Shown here: piece by piece, positions 33,240-43,293 of the stretch
How positions within the stretch are numbered: position 1 is the first letter of the stretch
Layout: every line of letters begins with the position of its first letter
NCBI GenBank assembly: GCA_963969595.1
Contig: OZ018416.1
Location: 17,996,065 to 18,060,064, forward strand
Direction: 5' to 3'
Source of the DNA: Neckera pumila
Taxonomy: Eukaryota; Streptophyta; Bryopsida; Hypnales; Neckeraceae
Length of the DNA: 64,000 nt
Made by a program: the position numbers and the translations under genes
The notes under the pieces: model-generated
What the model saw: the letters and a program-made list of their open reading frames with translations, nothing else
Told to the model about the DNA's origin: nothing
The model's database searches: none

Positions 33240-35520
33240 CTTTTTTGATCGTAGTTATTGGAATGTGGGCTCCCACTGGTGCCAAGAGCTCTTCCATATA
33301 ACCTAATATGTGACCAAAAGAAACAACCGACTCTTGCACAAGTACAATTTGATCAAACCCCAAGCTTCAAGCCAATTTTATTATTCAAAAATCTTATGTA
33401 CATGAACAAGTCCTTCATAGCTAAATGAATGAGCTAGAATATAAATTTGGTTTTTTCTTAATCACTTGTTAGGATGTGAGGAATACCTCTTGACACCGTT
33501 GGTAGCTCTTTGGTAGCGGAATCAAAAGACAATAATAAAAATTACTTTTTGTTTGCAATGAAAGGCCTCTTGTAGTGCCAAAAAGTCCCACTCACGTCTT
33601 AGTAAGTGATCAAGAAAAAAGAACCAATTCTTAAAGATGTGCAAATCCTACAGATCATTTTATTCAAGCTAGAATAAAAATTTATTTTTTCTTTGTCATT
33701 GGCTTCTGGACTCCCATTGGCACCAAGAGTTCCTCTAAACAATCCAATATGTAATTTAAAGATAAAACCAACCTTTGAAAAAGTAAAAGCAAATTGAACA
33801 CAAGCTTAAGGCTAATTTTTTATTTAAGATTCTTGTGTACATGAAGAGATCCTCAACATCTAGATGAAATAGATTACATATAGATTTTATTTTCTCTTGA
33901 TCATTTGCTAGGGTGTGAGGAGTACTTCTCGGCATAGAGAAAAAATAAAAAATAAAAAATTGCGTCTAAAGGTCTTTTTTTGGCGCCCAGAGGAACCCCT
34001 AGGAATCTCTTTTTGGCGTCAAGAGGTACTCCTCACATCCTAACAAGTGCTCAAAGATAAACACACCACCTTTGTAGGAACTCAAGTCCTACAATTATAA
34101 TGGCTAAGTTAGAGTACAATTTTTTTTCATGATCATTGCCTAGTGACTGTAGAGCTAGGTGTTTCCATTGGCATCGCAAGGTCCCCTCCAAATTCTAGTA
34201 AGTGATCAAGAAAAGACACTTGACACTTGTAGAATGGTTTTGAGCTAGCTATACTTATGCATGGGTCAGGTTATATTTCTTGATCACTTGCTAGCTTATA
34301 AGGGGGACTTCTCGGCACCAATAGGAGTCTCTAGGCCTGCAACCAATGATTGTGGAAAACAAATTGTATTCTAATTCAATCATGACATTCTACAAATCCT
34401 ATTCCATTTTTAAAATTTGAAAAAATAAAAAATAAACCTTGTATTTAAAATGTGCTCTAACTACGCTTGTGCAAGGGTCGAGTGTTTTTTTTGGATCACT
34501 TGCTAGGGTGTGAGGGGGATCCCTTGGCACCAAAGGGAGCCCCCCAACCTCCTAGCTAGTGATCAAGATTAAAGACATAATAAATTTGTACTCTAGCTCA
34601 ATTAAGATGATATGTAGGATTTGTGATTTTGTGAAGGCCAGGTTTTAGGATTCTTGATCACTTACTAGGATGTGACAAGTTCTCCTCGCAGCCGAGGGGC
34701 CTGTCACACGAGGAAAACCTGTCACACCCTAGTAAGTGATAAAAAAATAAATTTTTTCTTTTAGTTTTTTCTTTTTAAGAAATTTGAGAATAAACTTAGC
34801 CTTACATCTAAATGTGCTCAAATTGTGCTTGTACAAGGGTCAAGTGTTTTTTTGGATCACTTGCTAGGGTATGAGGGAGACTCCTTGGCACCAAAGGGAA
34901 TCCCAATTTTCCAACCAATGATCAAGACAGAATAAGTTTGTACTCTAGAATACAAATTTTCTTTTTTCTTGATCACTTACTAGGATGTGACAGGTTTTCC
35001 TCAGCGCCAAGGGGAGCCCCGCGTTGCGGAGGGAAAATAAACAAAAGCTTTTATTTTTATTTTTTGAGGACAAGGTAGCTCCCCTTGGCACCAAAGAACC
35101 CCGCACACCATAGCAAGTGATCATGAATTCTAATACCTGGCTTTTACAAAAGCACAAATCTGACACATCATCTTAATTGAGCTAGAATGCACATTTATCA
35201 TGTCTTGAATCTTGATCACTAGCTAGGAGATTGAGGGCTCCCTTCGGCGCCAAGGGGTCCCCCTCATACCCTAGCAAGTGATCCAAAAAAACACTCAACC
35301 CTTGCACATGCATAGCTAGAGCACATTTTAAATATAAGGTTAATTTTTTATTTTTTCAAATTTTTAAAAATGGAATAGGATTTGTAGAATGTCATGATTG
35401 AATTAGAATACAATTTGTTTTCCTCAATCATTGGTTGCGGGGCTAGAGACTCCTATTGGTGCCAAAAAGTCCCCCTCACAAGCTAGCAAGTGATCAAGAA
35501 ATATAACCCGACCTATGCAT
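33240..35520. repeat. Array of direct and inverted GGCGCC-cored motifs (copy 2)
   Basis: About sixteen copies of the tgatcacttgctagggtgtg ... cttggcgccaag motif occur in both orientations, each separated by 100-250 bp of AT-rich linker. Plus copies are near 33455, 33897, 34285, 34490, 34660, 34855 and 34970. Inverse copies are near 33270, 33560, 33700, 33990, 34150, 34720, 35080, 35220 and 35450. Many cores have drifted to ggcacc. The longer array than in copy 1 partly reflects the truncation of copy 1. Confidence 0.78.
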
Positions 35521-37015
35521 AAGCTTAGCTAACTCAAGCCCATTCTTAAACATGGTATCTTTTTTCCCATTTTTTTGGATTCATTTCTTTTATTTTGATT
35601 GCCTTTCAGTTTAAAATGCCATTTTTTATCAAGCAAATATTTCTACAAAAAGACTGCGAAATCAAACCAAGAGTAGGGTGATTTATCTTTTAAGGTCGAG
35701 AGGGAACTTGACCGCCTGTTGACAAGATTCTAAACTGCAACACTATGTTAAGCCTATTGACATTTTGAATCAAACTGGGGAGGAGGTAATTTGTTTTTTG
35801 GGGCCAACAGGTGCCTTCTTAGCCTACTAAAGGGATCTAAATTTGTAGCACCATGCAATATCCAAAGAAATGTCGCTCTTAGAATTTTTAGAAATTTTGT
35901 TGATAGGCCTCATCACATTATTTCTCTTGCAAGGATTGAATGCTGAAGAAATGGCAAACATGCCATCATGCAGCCTATCCAAAATAGATCCTACAAATGG
36001 TTGTAACAATTGGTTGTTTGACGTAATGATTTGTTTGCCGCCACTTGTGATGACTACATTTGAAAAACATAACAAATTATTGAAAATTCTTCAATGGCAG
36101 AACATCAAGATCAGATCCATCTAAAGAAGAGCTAAAGTTAAGAGGCGCTAGATTCAATGGTAATTTGAAGAAGATCGTAAAGGCATTGAATGTCTTTTTT
36201 GGAGCATCTAATGTTGCAATGCGTATTCCACACTTGCAGGATGAAGAGGTATTTGGCAGTAATAAGCTCAAACTTGACCTCCCTATTTGTTTGGAAGGTG
36301 ACTCCCATCGACTGGATAAAATGAATTTTTGTTAGCAAGAGTATTGACTTGGTCCACATGCACACCTACAAAGTTCTGTAAGGAAGTAGAGAAGGTGGCT
36401 AACTTTGAACAAGTTTTACATGTCACTACCACATTGGAGAGCAATGGTAACACTTTACAATAGCATATTGCGAGATTGTCCCACATGTTGAATTGCAAAT
36501 GTCAAGCCCAACAACAAAGATTAAACATCACAAAAGGATGAAAAGACATTCTAGCTCCAATATATCATGGTAGAAAGAAATAGCATAGTGGTAATAAGGA
36601 TATTATGACAAATTTTTGGTTTTGTCCAAATAATATTCACCGTTGTATTCAAGGCTCTAAATGCACTTGGATAATTGATTAGCCTAAAGTACTAGACATT
36701 TTGCCTATACAACTGAACATTAATGAGGGTCTCCAAATGAAGGTCTTTGATATACATAGAAGTCTAAAAATTTATGAATGCCTGTGATCTGAGTTTAAAA
36801 TAATTTTGACTAAAGTTACACATGTACCTACAAAGGTGTCAATTTTTCTTTGAACAAATATTGTAATTATTTGATGGAATGTTCTATACAGCCTTCTTTC
36901 CATCTTTATTCATTTTTCACATCTAAATCGTTTTTCAACTTCACAATATATTTTCAATATCATAAGCAATATAAAAAATAACAAACCTAATACAAGTAGT
37001 ATATATCCACGATAA

Positions 37016-37052
37016 TAGGTCCACGGTAATAGGTCCACAATAATATAGGTCC
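37016..37052. repeat. 14-bp minisatellite, three units
   Basis: taggtcc occurs at 37016, 37030 and 37046. It is the counterpart of the seven-unit tract at 13269-13358. Confidence 0.85.
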
Positions 37053-37576
37053 TAAAATTACAAAAATCCAAAAATAATGACAATTTCTTTTGGTAACTAC
37101 CTTTTTTTCTGATATTATTGAATTCTATATTATTTTTTTTAGGTTTGGAGCTCACTGCTCATATAAACCCCGCTCATTGCTCACAAACTCACAAACTAGC
37201 ACTGCTGAATCTCAGACCTACTTCTATTTAACATGTTTTTTTACATGTGAAAATCAAATTTTGACATTCTGAATTTTTTCCAAATCTCAACTCAAATGTT
37301 CAACAATTTTTTTTAATCCTATGGTCCGTAGTGCAAATTTTTTCCACAAAAGACGGTCAAAGTCATCAAAAATTTCAAGCCAGCATTCAAATAAACTTAT
37401 CTTTCCAACTTCGAATGCTATTATCTTCCAATCCGTATGGTTAAACTTCATGAAATTCTTACCACATGAATAATGTTAAGAAGATTACTTTTGTTAATTG
37501 AAATCATCTTGAATGCCAAAAGACTCAATTAACAATTAATATATTGAAATGATTTGGATTGTAGAGAATAAAAGTA

Positions 37577-38138
37577 TAGTAGAACCTCTCTAAATTGATA
37601 GGTCCAAGACCGGTCTGATAAGATCAATTAGGGAAGTTTATTTGCTTAAGGTAGAAACACCGATTCCCGTCCCCGCATTCATTTTTGAATTCTAGATTGT
37701 CACTTAATAAAAGTGTCCTACAACTGTTTAATTCTAATTTGCTGACTCATTTGAAAGACACGTATTTAATTCTCATTTGCTGACAGCTAATTTTTGCAAA
37801 TTTTGGTTCAGGGTACACCTATGGGATAGTTTCAATGGTCTAGGGAGTCAACACTTTGTAAAATCATAGAAATTACATACTACAACCAAAAAATCTATTT
37901 TTTTTAAATATTCATGATTTTCACTCGCAAATACTACAAAAATGTTATTTTTCGGAAAAATTGCCTCCAATTATGCTAAATTCTTTATTTTGACAGTTTT
38001 GGGTGCCTCCATCGTATGGAGGGTCGTTTTTAGTTATAACCTTTGTTATAAAACAAGTCTGGAATCGGTTTGACAATTGAAGATTACCTTACAGAGATTT
38101 ATTTGCTTATGGAGGGTCAACTTAGGGTGGTTCTACGT
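37577..38138. mobile_element. Emigrant/Lemi1-like (pogo-type) MITE
   Basis: The left end TAGTAGAACCTCTCTAAATT and the inverse right end ACGTAGAACCACCCTAAGTT form an imperfect inverted repeat flanked by TA (37575-37576 and 38139-38140). The phrase gtagaacctctctaaattga is very close to the recalled termini of the Arabidopsis Emigrant/Lemi1 pogo-like elements. A second inner inverse pair (ttatttgcttaaggtag / gatttatttgcttatgg) is in direct rather than inverse order. It is 562 bp without an ORF. Confidence 0.62.
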
Positions 38139-38140
38139 TA

Positions 38141-40507
38141 ATTGAACACTTGAAATCCGTAAACCTTATGAGGTTTCCAAAAAATACTCCAAATGACTTC
38201 AAAGGTTTTTTTTCATGATTTGGGTTTAGATCTAAAGATTGAAGTGATCGGTTTTAATCTTCACTTAGGATGCGGCTAAGGATGTCCTTCGCCGGAATTC
38301 TCGGGTAAGCAGGAGTCCATGGTTTTGTTGCCGGTCAGACACCATTTCGAGGGGCGAAGAGGATTCCTCAGCCCGTGGATTTTAGAACTTCCAGTTCTGT
38401 TGTCACTCAAGGCCACACAAGGCCACAAGGGATCCTTGAATTCTAAAATTCGAACTACAGTATCTGCCTTCATCAACAGCAGTTATCTTCCTGAACAAGA
38501 TTATCAGAACCGTAAAGCACAGTTGCAAAGTGCGACTTGCACTGCTCAACCTCGACTGCAGAAATCGGGTCTTAGGTTGGTGAGGCTGACGCATTTGGTG
38601 TCTCGCCATGTCCTCTTGCTGCACCAGATTTACCTGTCCGCTCGTTGAGTCTCCACTGCCAGGTGAACCAAACTTTCAGAGCTTAATTCCTTCCTGCAGC
38701 ATATGATCATTTCTCTGCAGTATAGTTAAATTTTGAAGCCCTTAGCATATGTTGAGAGCTGTGGGCGTCATGGGTTCTCTTCCTGCTTGGAGGTTTACTT
38801 GATTAGGGTTTAGCAATTCGGAGGGAAGCGCGGACAGAATTGGAAGGTGGCTGAAGAACTCGAGGAGAGCGATTCTTGCATGATACTTTTGAGTCTAGAT
38901 TGAAGTCAAGGTTGCATTGGCTTTGGATCCTATGGAGCTGCTTTGAGGGAGCTGGATTCTTTCTGAAGTTAGGGTTTATCAATTTGGAGCTGAGTTGATG
39001 GACCAAACTAGAATTTCGCTTCCTGCCTGGAGGTTTAGCAATTTGAAGAAGAGAACGAACTCAGTTGAAGGGAGCCGAGCCACAAGATGCCTGCATTAAT
39101 GCACCTTTTATTGCATCATCGGCAACAAACGAGAAGCTATTTGCTGCTTGGAATTGGTGCACAGGTGAGTGGGTGTTGGCTTATGGCCATGCACCTGTTC
39201 TACAGAAGTAGTTGGATGACTTGTGACCTGTCTGAATTGAACTACCGTCGTGGTCATGTTAGCAACACATGTGTCCCATACATTTAGTTTCCTCGACAGC
39301 AATATATTTGATCAATACGGTGATACGCTTCCCCCAAACTGACAGGACGTGAACTTGGTTGGTTAGACGTTAAACATTAAATATTAGTACCGGTGAGTCT
39401 CTTGTGCTCAAACTGCTACCAATTGAATGTGTTTTTTGACCCACTGTCGGGGATTTGTGTGACCAGGATGCCTGTGTGTGTGATCACACTCTTCAATTCT
39501 CCATGGCACATACACCCATGTTTATTATTTGTCTCAGCCTCCCATGGAGGAAGGAGCAGCGGTTCAATTAGGTGTTCATCGTCATCAGTTTGGAGAAAAC
39601 CCGATGCTTCAGGTATGTCTAAGGTGGCCGCCCTCATGTACAGAAGCGGGTGCTTGTTGTCACTCAGAAAGAACGTGAATGACATGTCTGAAGTATTTAA
39701 CAGTTGAATCAGGCACAGTACAGACAATTGATCAAGATTGGGAGGAGTATTTTGCGGATCCTTTGCAGTGGTGGGACAACAGATTTTGCAAGGTATCACT
39801 ACGAATATATCTAAGGCTACCAATTTGTTGATGTTAGAAATTTGTGAAAGGACATTGGAGAGGTTATTTATTTCTTGTTCAAGGTCCTGGGCACTTTAGT
39901 AAACAAGAATCACATTACATTTCCGAGTGTCCAAGTGGGTCTTGAATTGAATTGAAGGCTAATTAGATCACTCCAATGCTTAAGGACATATGTTCCTTGA
40001 CTGTTTTTTCATATTGGATCTTGGGTGGTTGTGTTTAGATAAATCCCAAATCACCTAACTATAAACACAAGGTGACAATGAAAGCACTTTGGATAAATGG
40101 TTGGTCAACCCCACCATGGGTGAAGGCGATGCTCAAATTGTTGGCTTTAAGCAAATTACCTTCTCATGGTGGTTCTCAAGAGATTGTCCAACCGAATAGG
40201 TGTTGTATGAGCATGAGTTGTCTCCCTTTCCCTTTGTGACAAGAAATTTGAGCAATTGACTTGCTATAGATGATGCTCACACATTAAAGGTGAATGTAAT
40301 TTGTAATTTGTTTTGTTAGGTGTAGCGTGAAGTATAGTGCATGTAAGAGATATAAAGACTACATAGATGCATCCGAGTATTTTTAAATTGATTTTCCACA
40401 GTACGAAGTGCAAAGGGTTTCTTATGAAGCGTGTATGGATGGGTCATGTTATTCAAGGGTAATTTTGCGTCAAAGCAAGCTGTTCAAGTTAGTGGTGGAG
40501 TACGCGC
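38141..40507. other. Upstream region of the PPR locus
   Basis: GC-richer than the flanking repeats, so it is probably leader and promoter of the PPR gene or an old neighbour. A duplicated phrase, cttcctgcytggaggttta with an agcaattygrag follow-up, occurs at about 38780-38825 and 39020-39048. Open stretches at 38319-38648 (plus) and 39416-39823 (minus) show no family resemblance. A TAG in frame at 40487 marks the upstream limit of the PPR frame, and possible donor/acceptor pairs exist but could not be tied to a transcript. Confidence 0.4.
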
Positions 40508-42904
40508 ATGCAGAGTGCAAATACCACGAGTGAAGCAATTGCTATTTTGAACAACCGACTACAACAGGGCATTGCAGTAGACTCGTATACCTATGTTGGA
40601 ATTCTGAAGCGGTGCTTGAAGCAGGAAGACCTTACGGCAGTAAAGCAGGTTCATAAGTGCACCATTGAGAGTGGTATGCAGCAGAATATATATGTGGCAA
40701 CCAACCTATTGAGTGGATACATCAGATGTGGAAGACTGGAGGATGCTTGCAGAGTGTTTGACGAACTTGTGAAGAAGGATGTTATTAGTTGGAACGTCAT
40801 GATTGGAGGTTATGCTCAGCACAGTTGTGGGAAAGATGCCATGGAAGTTTTTAACCGAATGCGAAAGGAAGGTATGCAACCTAATGCAGCTACTTACGTG
40901 AGCATCCTGAAGGCCTGTGCAAGCCCATCAGCTTTAAAGTGGGGCGAGGAAGTTCATGCGTATATCAAAGCGGGTGGGTTTGAATCAGATGTTCGTGTGG
41001 AGACTTCTTTCCTTATAATGTATGCAAAGTGTGGGAACATAAAGGAGGCAAGGAACACTTTTGATAAGTTGGTGAGTCGCAATTTGATTACCTGGAATGT
41101 GATGATTGGAGCATATGCCGAACGCGGTTATGGTGAAGAAGCATATCGACTTCATCTCCAAATGAAACAGGAAGGCTTCAAACCAGACGCAATCACGTAT
41201 CTGAGCGTCCTTAATTCATGTGCTAGCGCGGGGGCTTTGGAGTGGGTGAAGGAGGTTCACAGGCATGCCCATGAAGCTGGCTTTGAGTCAGATGTGCGTG
41301 TGGGCAACGCGCTTGTCCACATGTATGCAAGTGTGGCAGTATCGATGATGCGCGACTGGCTTTTGACAAAATGGAGGAACGGGACGTGATTACTTGGAAC
41401 GCGATGATTGGTGGACTTGCGCAACATGGACTTGGGTCTGAAGCTTTTGAACGTTTTCCCCGAATGAAACGGGAAGGCTTCAAACCAACTGCAATCACTT
41501 ATGTTAGCATCCTTAATTCATGTGCAAGCGCAGGGGCTTTGAAGTGGGTGAGAGAGGTTCATAGCCATGCCCGTGCAGCGGGATTTGAGTCAGATGTGCG
41601 TGTGGGCACCGCGCTTGTGCACATGTATGCAAAGTGTGGCAGTATCGATGATGCTCAACTAGTTTTTGACAGAATGCAGGCACGAGATGTCGTCACTTGG
41701 ACTGTGATGATTAGTGGACTTGCGCAACGTGGTTGTGGGTCTGAAGCATATCGACTTGTTCTCCAAATGAAACAGGAAGGTCTCAAAGCAGACGCATTAG
41801 CTTACGCAAGTATCCTGAATGCATTTGCAAGCGAAGGGGCTTTAGAGTGGGTCAGGGAGGTTCATCGCCATGCCCGTGAAGCCGGATTTGAGTCAGATGT
41901 GCGTGTGGGCAACGCGCTGGTCCACATGTATGCAAAGTGTGGCAGTATCGATGATGCGCGACTGGCTTTTGACAAAATGGAGGAACGGGACGTGATTACT
42001 TGGAACGCGATGATTAGTGGACTTGCGCAGCATGGATGTGGGTTTGAAGCTCTGGAAATCTTCAGGAATATGACAGTAGCCGGTGTGAAGCCTGATGGGT
42101 ACTCATTTGCGGCATTGTTATCGGCCTGTAGTCATGCGGGCCTTGTTGGTGAAGGGCGTCGACTCTTCCTGGCTATGTCGCAGGATTATGGCATCGATGC
42201 CAGTGTGGTCCATTGGACCTGCATGGTGGATGTTCTTGGGCGGGCTGGGCACCTGAAAGAAGCGAAGGTGTTGATTGATAATATGCCAGTTGAAGTAAAT
42301 GAAGCAACTTGGGGAGCTTTGCTGGGTGCTTGTAGATCTTATGGTAACGTAGAGTTGGGTGAACCTGCGGCTAAAGAGCTCTTCAAGTTGGAATCCAGGG
42401 ATGCCTCAACTTATGTGGTCCTCTCCAGCAGCTGAGAAGTGGGAGAAGGTATCATCGGTGCGCGCTGCGATGCTGGAGAGGGGCATACGCAAGGACCCGG
42501 GGCGTAGCTGGATTGAAGTGGATAAGAAGATTTATGCCTTTGTTGTAGGGGATACATCTCACCCAGAAACCAAGGAGATATATGCGGAGCTGAGCAGATT
42601 GACGGAGGAAATCAAGGCTGAAGGCTACCTTCCAGATACCCGGCTTGTGTTGCATGACATTGATGAGAAGGATAAGGAGTTTTCACTTTGCTCTCATAGT
42701 GAGAAGTTGGCGATTGCATATGGACTTATTCACACACCCAGTAATAAAGCCATTCGTGTTTACCAAAATCTTCGGGTGTGCCCGGATTGTCATACAGCAA
42801 CAAAATTGATCTCGAAAGTGTCTAGAAGAGAGATTGTGGTAAGAGATGCGAATCGCTTTCATCACTTCTGTGACGGCTTGTGTTCTTGTGAAGATTATTG
42901 GTGA
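40508..42904 (+). pseudogene. DYW-type PLS pentatricopeptide repeat gene with two frame breaks
   Basis: This would be an organelle C-to-U RNA-editing factor. From the ATG at 40508 comes a run of PLS PPR motifs (VISWNVMIGGYAQ, CGRLEDACRVFDEL and so on), then E/E+ motifs (GIRKDPGRSWIEV and following), then a complete DYW deaminase domain: HSEKLAIAYGL and CPDCH provide the zinc-binding and catalytic H, E, C, C, and the protein ends CSCEDYW. The frame changes twice. At 41329-41331 one A is missing (gcaagtgtgg where sibling repeats have gcaaagtgtgg). At about 42423-42427 roughly 11 bases appear to be missing between VVLS and AAEKWEKV. The second break returns to the original frame. The PLS units have a 303-bp period (SDVRV anchors at 40985, 41288, 41590, 41893). 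No plastid or mitochondrial targeting peptide is obvious at this start. It is a pseudogene unless the sequence contains errors. Confidence 0.88.
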
Positions 42905-43032
42905 TTAGTTTGGCAATCCTAATGAATTGATGATCAAGTTTTTGAAACCTTTGTGTGAGGCATACTATCAAGGATTGAACCAAATAATTTCTCTTTGTGT
43001 TGGGACACTATTGCATTCTTTGCAGTTGATTA
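42905..43032. other. 3' flank of the PPR locus
   Basis: Short AT-rich downstream sequence up to the next MITE; no poly-A signal was singled out. Confidence 0.3.
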
Positions 43033-43291
43033 GAGTTATTCGTAAAGTACCCAAAACCGGGGTTTAAATCCCGCAGTTTTGTGAAAAAGCAGGTTTTGGG
43101 CAAAAAGTCAATACAAAATTGGTTATCAAACTTTCTTAAGCACCCAAATCGACCAAAAAGAACTTTGGTCCAGACTTTGCCTGCGGTTTATTGGTCACTT
43201 GCGGGGTTGTGGTTGCCTGTGGGGTTGTCCGTCAGAGGAAATTTGTCGGAAAAAGTCCCCTCCAAATTGGGGGGGACTTTACAAATAACTC
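43033..43291. mobile_element. TA-flanked MITE (GAGTTATTCGTAAAGT ends)
   Basis: The left end GAGTTATTCGTAAAGTACCC and the inverse right end GAGTTATTTGTAAAGTCCCC are flanked by TA (43031-43032, 43292-43293). It is 259 bp with no real ORF; the frame over it is a by-product. It resembles a Stowaway-type MITE by size and duplication. A ggggtttaaatccc palindrome lies inside the left end. Confidence 0.8.
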
Positions 43292-43293
43292 TA

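Larger units (their letters stand above)
32466..37207. mobile_element. Long mosaic DNA element (copy 2), 4.74 kb
   Basis: It starts CAGGGTTGCTATTCTATGAG and ends with the inverse of CAGCAGTGCTAGTTTGTGAG, an imperfect terminal inverted repeat of about 35 bp followed by gtgagc-rich subterminal repeats on both sides. The host sequence AATCTCGGAC (32456-32465) is repeated as AATCTCAGAC (37208-37217). The duplication therefore measures 8 to 11 bp depending on where the right terminus is placed. CAGGG termini with 8 bp would mean hAT; 9-11 bp would favour Mutator-like. The interior, left to right, is about 0.8 kb of non-repeated DNA, an array of GGCGCC-cored motifs (33240-35520), a 1.3-kb segment, and a 14-bp minisatellite. 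No intact transposase is seen. A truncated second copy is at 10601-13513. Confidence 0.8.
31946..37475. mobile_element. TTAA-family element (subfamily C) split by a 4.74-kb insertion
   Basis: The left end TCCCTTAAGGCCCAAAG follows TTAA (31942-31945) and continues to 32465 with the blocks of 60728-61230 (cgtgtgacctcaaattttga, ttggactaataatgagaaag, ttatggacaatcttg). The matching second half resumes at 37208-37475 (acctacttctatttaac, gtagtgcaaattttttcc, cttccaatccgtatggtta, cttcatgaaattcttaccac), corresponding to 61225-61495. The right terminus is lost. The block order is that of the intact sibling at 60728-61630 once 32466-37207 is removed. Confidence 0.8.

Noticed and set aside
38319..38648. 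109-residue frame upstream of the PPR locus
   Set aside because: It overlaps equally good frames on the other strand and shows no family resemblance or start context.
39416..39823. 135-residue minus-strand frame
   Set aside because: No domain or signal features; it lies in the likely leader region of the plus-strand PPR locus.
43031..43100. tRNA-like T-arm (ggggtttaaatccc)
   Set aside because: No acceptor, D or anticodon arms around it; it is the palindromic left end of a MITE.
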